Positions 1 through 8,209 of a stretch of DNA of 64,000 nucleotides are shown piece by piece (the first letter of the stretch is position 1; each line of letters begins with the position of its first letter). The position numbers and the translations under genes are program-made. The notes beneath the pieces were generated by a model. The model saw only the letters and a list, made by a program, of their open reading frames with translations, ran no database searches and was not told the DNA's origin. Source of the DNA: CAUZIZ01 sp965219855 (GTDB taxonomy: Bacteria > Acidobacteriota > UBA6911 > RPQK01 > JAJDTT01); the NCBI GenBank assembly GCA_965219855.1, contig CBDCOR010000021.1, forward strand, positions 434,001 to 498,000, in the 5' to 3' direction.

Positions 1-1113
1 GGTGCCAGCCGATGCCAGGCTTCCAAAGTAATTCCACACGCGCGAGTCCCTCAGTGCCCAACCCAGTCCCCAGGGAGCCCCGATGGTGCCATTGTGATCT
101 CGGGTCATGGCGGCCGTGGTCACCGCTGAAAACAGTCGAAACTGGCCGTACTCCCCGCCGTTGAGGAATGTCTGGAGCAGTATCGCCAAGTCGCCAGCGG
201 TACTGTGCAGGCCGCCCCAGGGATGACCCATGTCGCGCCAGTAGGGCGAATTGGGCCCCCACCGCTGCGAGTCCTCGGAATCAGCGTGGTTCTCCTGGAT
301 GATGGCGGTGTCTTCGATACTCAATCCGTTTAGGCCGAGAACCGAGCTCTTCATGTTCAGCGGCTCGAATATCGCCCGGCGCAAAAAGTCTCGCAAACGG
401 TTTTCCGAGACACGCTCGATGATTTCGGCGGCCAGCAGCGTTCCCATGCTCTGATAAGCAAACTGAGTGCCTGGTGCATACAACAAGGGCGTCCGCAGCG
501 CTCCGGCGACGAATTCGCTCAGCGGGGCATGAGCCCGGCGCAACTCGACGTTTGCCGGCAGCATGTCGGGCATTCCTGAAGTGTGAGACAACAGATGCCA
601 AACCTTCACCCGATCCTTATGTTCGCCCTGGAATTCCGGCAGGTAACGCTGTACCGGGTCCGATAGGTCGACCTTGCCGCTCTCGACCAGCAACATCAAC
701 CCGCAAACGCTGACCGGCTTGGAAATGGAAGCAAGCAGATAAATGGTGTTTGGTTGGGTGGCCGGGGAATCAGGATGTGGATTAAGCTTGCCGAACCCAC
801 GATGGAGAATCACCTTTCGGTGGCGGGCCACCAGGACCGATGCAGAAGTGACATCGCCGTTCTGGGTTTCGGCTCCCAGGTGATCGGTGATTCTTGCGAG
901 TCGTTCGGCTGACATCCCGACGTCGGCCGGCTCGCCTGTTTCGAGAACTTGCGTACCCCTGGTTTGAGGTCCCATTATCGGCTCAGTCGTGTTCCGGGAA
1001 TCCGCTCGATCCTGCACAGACTCAGCCTGTCTGATGCCCATAACGCCGAGTGTCCCAGTTTGCAACCAGCGCCGTCGTGTGTAGGTGCTGCACGGTCGCG
1101 TCGGTGACTTCAT
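1..1113 (-). CDS. Secreted serine hydrolase, beta-lactamase class C family (partial)
   Basis: This gene reads from ATG at 1113 leftward off the window, so 371 codons are visible and the C-terminus is missing. The N-terminus has a Tat-like signal: Arg-rich TRRRWLQTG at residues 12-20, followed by a short apolar stretch. The SxxK nucleophile motif is SISK at residues 129-132, and YQS at 220-222 stands where class C enzymes have Tyr-x-Asn. Between them lies the usual HLLSHTSGMP segment (residues 173-182). This family includes esterases, D-amino peptidases and true beta-lactamases, and the substrate cannot be told from sequence. It is transcribed divergently from the enolase-superfamily gene at 1290. 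A later ATG at 1041 is possible but would lose the signal. Confidence 0.88.
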   Translation of the reverse strand, partial: MKSPTRPCSTYTRRRWLQTGTLGVMGIRQAESVQDRADSRNTTEPIMGPQTRGTQVLETGEPADVGMSAERLARITDHLGAETQNGDVTSASVLVARHRKVILHRGFGKLNPHPDSPATQPNTIYLLASISKPVSVCGLMLLVESGKVDLSDPVQRYLPEFQGEHKDRVKVWHLLSHTSGMPDMLPANVELRRAHAPLSEFVAGALRTPLLYAPGTQFAYQSMGTLLAAEIIERVSENRLRDFLRRAIFEPLNMKSSVLGLNGLSIEDTAIIQENHADSEDSQRWGPNSPYWRDMGHPWGGLHSTAGDLAILLQTFLNGGEYGQFRLFSAVTTAAMTRDHNGTIGAPWGLGWALRDSRVWNYFGSLASAGT

Positions 1114-1232
1114 GGATCTCTGGTCTACGGTCTCTAGAGTTTGACGTTTGGATTGTAGGCCTCTTGGAACGGCCTCACAATAGCCATACCATTTCACGCG
1201 TAGTTATGGCTGCTTGTGTCGCAGTGGTTTAA

Positions 1233-1251
1233 CCCGCATGAATAATCCGGG
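1233..1251. repeat. 19-bp palindromic relic with TTAA flanks (minimal form of the 189-bp element)
   Basis: The sequence CCCGCATGAATAATCCGGG is flanked on both sides by TTAA (1229-1232 and 1252-1255). Its left half begins like the ends of the repeats at 8015 and 24868 (CCCGCAT), and its right half matches the end of the repeat at 17970 (CCCGGATTATTCAT, inverted). It could be an excision or internal-deletion product of that family. It lies in the 176-bp region between two divergent genes, so a role as an operator is the alternative. Confidence 0.5.
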
Positions 1252-1289
1252 TTAACATCTAAGTACACTAAGCTACTCCCAGGAGCAAA

Positions 1290-2537
1290 ATGATGACCAG
1301 GTTGGATGATCGCAGAAGTCTACTCAGGATGTTCGCTGACCTGGCAGGGGCTCTGTTTCTAACGCGCTACCGAGCCAAGGCAGCTCCGGAGAAGGGTCAT
1401 CTCAAGATCCGCGACATCAAGGTCATGATGCTACAGGGGCCACGGACGTATACGCTGGTCAAGGTGGAGAGCGACGCCGGTCTGTTCGGCATCGGTGAGG
1501 CCTACGGGAGCCCGGGCGTGGGTGTAAAGGAGCAGGTGCTGGCATTGCGAGAGCACTTCATCGGAAAAGATCCGCTGGAAATAGATGTGCTCTATACCAC
1601 ACTGGGACGTCGAGTCGACGGGTCAGCGCACTCGCTGATGCGGGCGGTCAGCGGGATCGAGATGGCTCTGTGGGATCTGGCCGGTAAGACACTCAACGTT
1701 CCCACGACGACGTTGCTGGGTGGAAAGTTCCGCGAGAAAGTGCGGATGTACGATCATGACGCCCCCAGGGACATGTCGGACAAGGCCTCTTGCCGGGAGT
1801 GGGCGGAGCGGATCAGGTCCAATCCCAGCGGATTTACGGCCCACAAATTCGGGTTTCCCCATACCGACCCAAGCAGGGACAAGGCACGCGATCTGGCCAA
1901 CCGGGTACTGACTACCCGCGAGTTGGCACAAATCCAACAAGGATACGAAAACTGCCGTGAAGCCATCGGATGGGATCATGACATCATGGTCCATTGCCAC
2001 TGGGAGTACGATGTCAGGACGGCGATCCAGATTGCACAAGCGATTGCGCCCATGAAGCCCTACTGGCTCGAGGATCCGCTTCTAGTGGATTACTCGGAGA
2101 GCTGGAAGCGGCTCACGGAAAACGTCTCCGTTCCCGTCTGTACCGGCGAGAATCTGTCTCGACGCCAGGGTTTCAAGGACTTCATCGTTAATTCAGCCTG
2201 CGACATCCTCCATCCGGACCTTAGGAACACAGGGGGGTTCCTGGAGACCAAGCGTATTGCCGACATGGCCGAGGTGTGGGGAATTCCCATGGCGACTCAT
2301 AACACGGGCAGCCTGGTATGTACCATGGCCACCGTCCAGTGGGCTGGCTCGATCCGGGACTTCTTGACCTGCGAGACCGTGACGGGCAAGGGCGGTTGGA
2401 TGGATCAGGTAGTCTTGGGCGATAAGCCTCCCATCCGGGACGGATACATCTGGCTAAATGACAAGCCAGGGCTTGGCATCGAGCTGAACCGGGAGGTGCT
2501 GGAGTCTCACCTGGCCGAGGGAGAAACCTGGTGGTGA
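1290..2537 (+). CDS. Mandelate racemase/muconate lactonizing-type enzyme (enolase superfamily)
   Basis: This 415-residue protein has the two-domain enolase-superfamily fold and probably acts as a sugar-acid dehydratase or epimerase. The capping domain covers roughly residues 38-150 and the barrel the rest. Visible active-site elements are K186 in HKFGF, E261 in WLEDP, E287 in TGEN, D310 in HPD and H337 in THNTG. The first metal-ligand position, normally Asp, reads H235 in HCHW, which is unusual or marks a subfamily. The N-terminus is Arg-rich and then apolar, a weak Tat-like signal. AGGAG at 1281-1285 is 4 nt before the first ATG and 7 nt before the second ATG at 1293, which is the likelier start. 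The substrate is unknown. Confidence 0.88.
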   Translation: MMTRLDDRRSLLRMFADLAGALFLTRYRAKAAPEKGHLKIRDIKVMMLQGPRTYTLVKVESDAGLFGIGEAYGSPGVGVKEQVLALREHFIGKDPLEIDVLYTTLGRRVDGSAHSLMRAVSGIEMALWDLAGKTLNVPTTTLLGGKFREKVRMYDHDAPRDMSDKASCREWAERIRSNPSGFTAHKFGFPHTDPSRDKARDLANRVLTTRELAQIQQGYENCREAIGWDHDIMVHCHWEYDVRTAIQIAQAIAPMKPYWLEDPLLVDYSESWKRLTENVSVPVCTGENLSRRQGFKDFIVNSACDILHPDLRNTGGFLETKRIADMAEVWGIPMATHNTGSLVCTMATVQWAGSIRDFLTCETVTGKGGWMDQVVLGDKPPIRDGYIWLNDKPGLGIELNREVLESHLAEGETWW

Positions 2538-2550
2538 AGGGCCATTAGGG

Positions 2551-3390
2551 CTAGAAAACTGCCCAGATCCTTGCGGGTCCGCCCGATCCGTTTTCAATCT
2601 TGATGGGGGCGACGATGGTCCAGGCTCCGCTTTGAGGTATCCGCTCCAAATTGGCAACGTTTTCGACGTGATAGCCTCCGGAGCCGTGGACGATGTGATG
2701 AACGGAAAAGTCAGTAGAACGCCCAAAGTCGACGCTGAGGGTATCGATGCCTAGACCCCTCACATCCCTTGCTTCAACCAAGAATCGGGCCACCTCAGGA
2801 GAGAACCCTGGGAAATGGAGCTGCCCCGCATCGTCCTCATTCTTGTATCTCTCAAAATCGTCCCAGTATCGTGCCCAACCCGTGAGGGCAAATACGACCG
2901 CAGATCCAGGGATTGGCCCCCACTTCCCTTCCCAGCTCTTGAGATCCTTCAACGACAGCTGATAGTCGGGATCGCTCTTACAGGCCGACTGGATATCAAT
3001 CACGACAGCAGGTGACACCAGGGAGGTCAGGGGGATTCTGTCGACGGAGGCCTGGCCCGCTTCAAAATGATTGGGAGCATCCAGATGGGTTCCCGAATGC
3101 TCTGCTACCGAGAAGGCCCCTGAATACACTCCATCCGCCTCGAGCCGCGCCAGGACCTCGAAACGGAAGGGTTGATAGCTTTCCCCAGGCCAGTGGGGAT
3201 TCCTCTCGTTCAAAGAATGTGCTAGATCCACGATCTGGGACCGGCCCTGGGCGACCTGCTCCAAGGTGGGTGAGACAGGCTTTGCCTCCTGGCTCGGCAT
3301 TGACGGTGAACACGAGCTACAGAGGCCGGCTGATAACAGGAACGCGCAGGCGACTAAAGCAATATTTCCCAACTCTCCTCCTCGCTTCAA
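2551..3390 (-). CDS. Cyclase-family protein (kynurenine formamidase-like), exported
   Basis: This 279-residue metal-dependent hydrolase belongs to the family of kynurenine formamidase and isatin hydrolase. The diagnostic HxGTHxDxPxH motif is present as HSGTHLDAPNHF at residues 98-109. The start is followed by a hydrophobic segment and a Cys-rich stretch (LCSSC), suggesting a signal peptide, perhaps a lipoprotein. The start is TTG at 3390; a second TTG at 3372 lies just after an AGGAGG and is equally possible. The gene converges on the mandelate-racemase-like gene, with 13 bp between their stops. The family commonly opens cyclic amides or formamides; the actual substrate here is unknown. Confidence 0.85.
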   Translation of the reverse strand: MKRGGELGNIALVACAFLLSAGLCSSCSPSMPSQEAKPVSPTLEQVAQGRSQIVDLAHSLNERNPHWPGESYQPFRFEVLARLEADGVYSGAFSVAEHSGTHLDAPNHFEAGQASVDRIPLTSLVSPAVVIDIQSACKSDPDYQLSLKDLKSWEGKWGPIPGSAVVFALTGWARYWDDFERYKNEDDAGQLHFPGFSPEVARFLVEARDVRGLGIDTLSVDFGRSTDFSVHHIVHGSGGYHVENVANLERIPQSGAWTIVAPIKIENGSGGPARIWAVF

Positions 3391-3734
3391 AGAACGGCAG
3401 CTCCTGGCACAAGATGCAGGTCAACCAAGACGATACACTATCTCGATGATGAATGATTATGCCCGGGATCGAACTGGGAATCCTGCATCAATCGACTGGC
3501 CGGACTCTTTGAACATCATGTACGACAGGTTGCTGCTGGCCCAGAGGCGCCTGCGCCGAGAATTTGCCGCCCGGCTCCAAACTGACATCATTATCTTTCG
3601 AGCCTTTGGCTCTCGACGGCGGCCTGGAGGCCACCGCTAGGCCGGGACCGACGTCAGCGGAGAGGGTCCCCGCCCCGCATTTCTTCAAACTGGATCTTCG
3701 AACTGTATTGACCATAGAATAAGCGTCGCCTTCG
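3391..3734. other. Intergenic region with one copy of a dispersed GC-rich hairpin repeat
   Basis: No convincing gene is seen. At 3600-3640 lies one copy of the dispersed motif GCGGCCTGGAGGCCACCGC, preceded by a small hairpin (GAGCCTTTGGCTC). Other copies are at 7913, 31278, 44623, 46825 and 58463. Confidence 0.6.
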
Positions 3735-4275
3735 TTGTTTGACCGCGGCAAGAGATATCAGAATACAGAGGAAGACACCAGCTTGAGCCGAGACCTGGAG
3801 TTGCCTTTGGAAACAATTCAGAACCAGGTCCGAGTGCTGTCCCAAGCCGAGGGATACTTCGATTCGGTCGTTCTTTTTTCGCTGCTTCGACTGGGACTCT
3901 TCGAGATTATCGGCCAAGGGAGTCTGTCTCTGGAGGAGCTCTCGAAGCGGGTTGAAGCCGATCCCGAGTTGCTCTCCCGACTCCTGCGAGCCGCTCAGGC
4001 CAACGGATTGATCGATCTGAGCCCGCAGGGCACCTACCGAATACCATCCGAACTGCAACCTGTTCTGCTGGCCTCTGGGGGCTCCGCTTACGTAGGTCAT
4101 TGGCTTCGGCACCTGGACGACGCCCATCAGGCAATGTTTTCTATCGACCAGGTCGTCACCAGAAAGAGGGAGCCCACTCGCCTGGGAGATCATCTCTGGT
4201 ATCACAGTGGAGACTACGAGGGGTTCTCGATGGCAATGCATACCTATGCAGCGTCCCGGGGGAGCGAGTTAGCTA

Positions 4276-5954
4276 GTGCCCGTCCGAAAACCGGGGTTTT
4301 CAGAACTGTAATCTGTTGAATCGTAAACACTTATTATACTTGAGACTGCTGACAGACCGGCTCGACCCAGCTCGATCCAGAGCAAGGACCCTCGAGCGAG
4401 GGCACGCGGGCCAAAAAGCAGCGGTTCGGCGCAGACCTCTCCCCGAGTCGGAGCCACAAGGCAGTACGGTCAGCCACAAAAGGCTACAACAGGAGTCGGG
4501 CCAGGACGACCAGGTTATAGGTCAGGACGCTGGCATGGACGTAGCTTTGAAAGTGAGGCCAGCCTTTCCAGCTACAGCGGTGGAGACCGAAGGTGTGCTT
4601 GAGGGTCCCAATGCACCCCTCAATCCCGGCGCGGAAGCGTTTGAGTTGTTTGTAGACCCAACTGGAACGCACCATGCTCTCAACCGTCAACCCACACTTT
4701 TTGGAAAAGGCCACATCCTGTACCCCCTGCTCTTTGGCCCAGCGCAGGTTGGCAGCCGAGGCAAAACCACCATCCCAGGCGCTCTGGCGGGGGACCTTCC
4801 CGTACAGCTGTCGATGCCGCTCTAAGAAGGGTTGCACATAGTTGCTGTCGGCCGGATTCCCCCGTTCCACCACACAATCCAGGATCAGCGACGAGGCGCC
4901 CGTGCTGACAAACACCTTGTGGCCGAAGACCGTTTCCCGAGGGCTCTTCTTGATAATATCGGTGTGCTCTTCGAAGAGGGAACAGATCTTCTCCTGGGCC
5001 GCGACGGCCTCGCCCGAAAGGACCCGTCGTTGAGTCTGCTCGATGACTTTGTGCAACAGCCCCAGATAGTGGGCCAGTTGCGCCGCCACGGCCAGACTGA
5101 GGGGATCGCTCCACTGCGCGGAAGCTGCCAGCGCCTGCTCGGCATAGTGAGCCGTCTTGGACGCCACTTTGATCAGATCGCGGTAACTGTCCAGGCGCTT
5201 CTTGCCGCGGCGGTTGCGGATGTTCAGGACGCGCCGCTTGGCCCGCCGCGTATGATCGACGAAGCCGATCCCTTCCCGCTCCCGCAGCCGCCCCAGCGAC
5301 TGGGTCACGACTCGAATGCCGTCGTACAACAGCTCACTGTCGAGCGGATAGTGGATGTTCGTCTCGACCGCCGTGGCATCGACCCGAATCCGTTGGCCTT
5401 TTTCCAGACCCCGAGCCTGCGCCCAGAGCACCAAGTGGTCGTTGATCGCCTTCCAAGTCCCCGGCTCAATCTTCCCCAGGTTCTCCGCCAGGGTGGCTTT
5501 GCTGATCGACGCCCCATAGGGCAAGCGACAGAACCTCTGACAGCTTTGCGAATCCACCAGATGAAACTCCAGCTTGCGATAGCTGAACTGATGCAGCTGT
5601 TTGATGACGGCGCAACGCAGCACCTGCTCGGCCGTCAAACCGGGGGCGCCAACACCGGAATCGACCCTGTCAGAGAGATCTTGTACTATCAGCTCCAGCG
5701 TCTGGGGATTGTCGTCCAGGATGCGCGAGATCACCTTCAATTCATGGGCCAGCTGGTGATCGGGCCATTGCGGGGAAAGGGGGCGTTGTTTTTCACGCTT
5801 TTTACGCATCTCCGAACTCCTGAAATCGTCGTAAGTCGTTTTAGTCTAATTGTTTGCACCAAATAGTCTAGCAAACGGCCCTGACAGTTTCGGAGCTTGA
5901 AAAAGCCCTCTTTCCCCTTCCTTATCAATTACTTACACATTTCCGGACGGGCAC
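4276..5954 (-). mobile_element. Insertion sequence, 1679 bp, with 6-bp target duplication
   Basis: The ends are inverted: GTGCCCGTCCG at 4276 and its complement ending at 5954, continuing imperfectly for a few bases. The direct repeat TAGCTA (4270-4275 and 5955-5960) is the target duplication and is itself palindromic. One transposase gene fills most of the element on the minus strand. The insertion splits an O-methyltransferase gene. Confidence 0.9.
4484..5809 (-). CDS. DDE transposase (ISNCY/IS1182-like group)
   Basis: This 441-residue transposase is intact. The N-terminal region (about 20-110) resembles the DUF772-like DNA-binding part. Catalytic candidates are D144 in RVDATAVETN, D346 in AWDGGF and E397 in GIEGCIGTLKH. 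The phrase VETNIHYPLDS.LLYDG is typical of ISNCY-type enzymes, but the exact family needs ISfinder. The frame is open and the element's ends are present, so it may still be mobile. Confidence 0.88.
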   Translation of the reverse strand: MRKKREKQRPLSPQWPDHQLAHELKVISRILDDNPQTLELIVQDLSDRVDSGVGAPGLTAEQVLRCAVIKQLHQFSYRKLEFHLVDSQSCQRFCRLPYGASISKATLAENLGKIEPGTWKAINDHLVLWAQARGLEKGQRIRVDATAVETNIHYPLDSELLYDGIRVVTQSLGRLREREGIGFVDHTRRAKRRVLNIRNRRGKKRLDSYRDLIKVASKTAHYAEQALAASAQWSDPLSLAVAAQLAHYLGLLHKVIEQTQRRVLSGEAVAAQEKICSLFEEHTDIIKKSPRETVFGHKVFVSTGASSLILDCVVERGNPADSNYVQPFLERHRQLYGKVPRQSAWDGGFASAANLRWAKEQGVQDVAFSKKCGLTVESMVRSSWVYKQLKRFRAGIEGCIGTLKHTFGLHRCSWKGWPHFQSYVHASVLTYNLVVLARLLL

Positions 5955-6457
5955 TAGCTAGTTTTCTGGATCTGAGCTCGGCGAAATCGCTGCTGGACCT
6001 GGCTTGCGGAACCGGCACCTACTCCTACCTTCTAGGCAGAAGTCACCCCCATCTGAAGCTGGTCCTTCTGGACCTGCCTGAGGTGCTCGCCGTGGCGCGT
6101 AAGGTGGCCGCAGAATATGATCTGAAGAACCCGATCGAGTACGTCGCGGCTGATGTCCTGAGCGACCCCATCCCCGGCAAGTACGATGCCATTCTGGTCT
6201 CCAACGCCCTCCATCTGTTTGGGGAGTCGGCTAGCCGCCAGCTCTTGCGTCGAATCTATGACCATCTCAATCCTGGAGGCTCGGTTGTTGTCCAGGCCCA
6301 GTTCCTCGAAGAGAGCAGCCGCAGCCGTTGGCCGATCATGTTGGATCTGATTCTTTTGAGCACCAGCCCAGCGGGCAAAAACCATAGTGCCGATCAAGCC
6401 GTCGAGTGGCTCCAGGAAACCGGCTTCCAGGAGATTGTTTGAGGGAGAATCATCAGC

Positions 6458-6772
6458 ATGACCGTCAGGGAGAATCAAGATCAAATCGAAAGGGTCATCC
6501 TCACCTTCATCCAGGAGCAGTTTCCAGCAGCCTCCCAGGTCGAGTTGACAACAGAGACACATCTCTTCCGGGAGGGGGTGGTCGACTCTATCGGTATTCT
6601 TCTGCTGGTGCGCATGCTGGAAGAGCAATTCTCCCTGTCCGTAGATCCCTCCCAGATGGTCTTGGCCAATTTTGAGACAGTACGTGCCATGGTCGCGCCG
6701 CGCTCCGTGATGGCATGGGCTCCAATCAATTGGCCAGAGATCATTGTGCACTCGTCCAAGTCTTCGACCTAA
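6458..6772 (+). CDS. Acyl carrier protein (free-standing)
   Basis: This 104-residue protein has the four-helix carrier fold, with the phosphopantetheine attachment serine at S44 in VVDSIGILLLV. It carries a C-terminal extension of about 20 residues compared with a typical 80-residue acyl carrier protein. It starts 15 bp after the methyltransferase stop and 16 bp before the acyl-CoA dehydrogenase ATG, so the three look like one transcription unit. Its divergence from fatty-acid AcpP (no DSLD/E motif) and its neighbours suggest that it tethers an amino-acyl or acyl group during specialised metabolism. No adenylation enzyme that would load it is visible in the window. Confidence 0.87.
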   Translation: MTVRENQDQIERVILTFIQEQFPAASQVELTTETHLFREGVVDSIGILLLVRMLEEQFSLSVDPSQMVLANFETVRAMVAPRSVMAWAPINWPEIIVHSSKSST

Positions 6773-6788
6773 CCTGGAAATTCACTCG

Positions 6789-7901
6789 ATGCAACCCTGG
6801 CAAGCACCAGAACTCGAAGAAGTCCGCAGCAAACATGCCTCGTTCGCTGAAAAGGAGCTGGTTGCCGCGAGCTCAGCCCCCAGCGGCCTTTCCCGCGAGC
6901 AATGGCGAGCCAGTGCAGACTTCGGAGTGCTGGGCGGGTGTCTGGAAAAGAAGTACGGTGGCGGCGGCCTTCCCTTGACCCACCTGGTGGCTGTCTACGA
7001 GGGACTTGGCTATGGCTGCAACCAGGGAGGGCTGATCTTCGGTCTCTGCTCCCAGCTGCTGAGCGTGCAGATGACCCTGCAGATGACCGGCAGCCCCCAA
7101 CTCAAGGAACGCTATCTCCCCGGCGCTGGCAGCGATGCCTTTTCGATCCAAACGGTTGCACGCCGGGAGGGGGAATGCTTTCGACTCAGGGGAAGCAAGG
7201 CCTATGTTACCGCCGCCCTTGATGCTGATCTGGCGCTGGTCTTCGCTCGTACCTCCCACGAACCGGGTCCTTTTTGCCTGACTGCCTTTCTGGTCGACCT
7301 GGGATGGGAAGGAGTCTCTCGCGGAGAGGTCTTCCATAAGTCCGGACTGAAAGGCATCGAAATGGGTGAGCTGCATTTCGACGAAGTCCCCGTACCCCTG
7401 GACCACGTGGTTGGAGCCGGAGGGGGTGGGGTAGGTATTCTGGCGGAGTCAACCGGTTGGGAACGAGCACTTCTGCCCTCGACTCTCCTGGGACCCATGC
7501 AGCGCAGCATCGACGGCTGCACGGAGTGGGCCAGGAAGCGCGAGCAGTTCGGCCGTCCGATCGGTGCCTTCCAGCAAGTTTCTTCCAAAATCGCCAACAT
7601 GGTCATGCGGCACCAAATCTGTCGGCAGACCGTCTACGACATGGCCGCTCGCCTTCAGCAGTCCTCAACAGTGCATCCGCTGACGCAGCAGGCCGCCATC
7701 GTCAAGCTCTTCGTCACCGAAAGTGCCATTGAGGTTCAATTGGATGCTCTGCAGGTGATGGGAGTACGAGGTTACCTGGAGGAGTCCTCCGTCCAGCAGG
7801 ATCTGAAGGACTCGTTAGCCGGCACCCTCTGGTCCGGAACCTCGGAGACCCTGCGCAACACAATCGCCCGCTTCGCCGGCCTGCCTAGCACCAACTCCTG
7901 A
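6789..7901 (+). CDS. Acyl-CoA dehydrogenase-like flavoenzyme
   Basis: This 370-residue protein has the whole acyl-CoA dehydrogenase layout: an alpha-helical N domain, a central beta domain, then a C-terminal four-helix domain with RKREQFGRPIGAFQQV and the GTSE..RN.IAR signature. The residue before GTSET is Ser (WSGTSET), where medium-chain enzymes carry the catalytic Glu, so the base must be elsewhere or activity is lost. ATG 6789 is chosen because the upstream start at 6744 overlaps the carrier gene. Next to a free carrier and a halogenase, it recalls the PltE/Bmp3 enzymes that oxidise carrier-bound prolyl to pyrrolyl; this is inference by context only. Confidence 0.85.
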   Translation: MQPWQAPELEEVRSKHASFAEKELVAASSAPSGLSREQWRASADFGVLGGCLEKKYGGGGLPLTHLVAVYEGLGYGCNQGGLIFGLCSQLLSVQMTLQMTGSPQLKERYLPGAGSDAFSIQTVARREGECFRLRGSKAYVTAALDADLALVFARTSHEPGPFCLTAFLVDLGWEGVSRGEVFHKSGLKGIEMGELHFDEVPVPLDHVVGAGGGGVGILAESTGWERALLPSTLLGPMQRSIDGCTEWARKREQFGRPIGAFQQVSSKIANMVMRHQICRQTVYDMAARLQQSSTVHPLTQQAAIVKLFVTESAIEVQLDALQVMGVRGYLEESSVQQDLKDSLAGTLWSGTSETLRNTIARFAGLPSTNS

Positions 7902-7912
7902 AGGTCAGTAGC

Positions 7913-7934
7913 AGCGGTCTCCAGGCCGCCGTCC
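7913..7934. repeat. Copy of the dispersed GGCGGCCTGGAG repeat
   Basis: AGCGGTCTCCAGGCCGCCGTC lies just after the acyl-CoA dehydrogenase stop. It is the reverse orientation of the motif seen at 3600, 31278 and 44623. Confidence 0.5.
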
Positions 7935-7948
7935 CCTACCCCTACCTT

Positions 7949-7997
7949 TGCCCGTGCCCGCGCCCGATCGGATCGAGTCTCGGCGCGGGCAAGGGCA
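7949..7997. terminator. GC-rich hairpin after the acyl-CoA dehydrogenase gene
   Basis: TGCCCGTGCCCGCGCC and GGCGCGGGCAAGGGCA can pair across a 17-nt loop with few mismatches. No T-run follows, so termination is only likely. The hairpin sits between two convergent transcription units. Confidence 0.4.
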
Positions 7998-8014
7998 ACG
8001 ACGAAGAGGCTTCA

Positions 8015-8203
8015 CCCGCATTTCTCATCGCTCGTCGTAGCGAGGCGTCGCAAGCGCCGTCCTGGCAAGGCTTGCGACCGAGACCACTCGTGGCGAGCCA
8101 CCGCAGTCGTACTTGTACAGTACGTCGAGGAGGCCGACCGAGCGTAACGCAGCCAGGGCGGATGATTGCGGCGACGCAGTAGACTAGCGATGAGAAATGC
8201 GGG
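8015..8203. mobile_element. 189-bp non-coding mobile element, copy 1 (TTCA target duplication)
   Basis: The ends are perfect inverted repeats, CCCGCATTTCTCATCGCT and its complement, flanked by TTCA at 8011-8014 and 8204-8207. The interior has several short palindromes (GCAAGGCTTGC; CGTACTTGTACAGTACG) and no reading frame. It ends 6 bp after the halogenase stop, in the gap between convergent genes. It is closely similar to 17970-18158 and 24868-25042. Confidence 0.88.
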
Positions 8204-8209
8204 TTCAGA

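Larger units (their letters stand above)
3735..6442 (+). pseudogene. SAM-dependent O-methyltransferase, split by an insertion sequence
   Basis: Residues encoded by 3735-4275 form an N-terminal winged-helix dimerisation domain (VLFSLLRLGLFEII, then LSKRVEADPELLSRLLRA). The segment from 5961 carries the Rossmann SAM site (LLDLACGTGTYSYLL), DVLS, and NALHLF. Removing 4276-5954 with one TAGCTA copy rejoins the reading frame exactly (SELA then SFLDLSSAKSLL), giving about 340 residues, the normal length for plant-type and bacterial Methyltransf_2 enzymes. The gene was therefore intact until insertion. The start is TTG at 3735 or TTG at 3783. It is followed after 15 bp by an acyl carrier protein gene, so it may have methylated a carrier-bound or released product. 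Confidence 0.88.
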
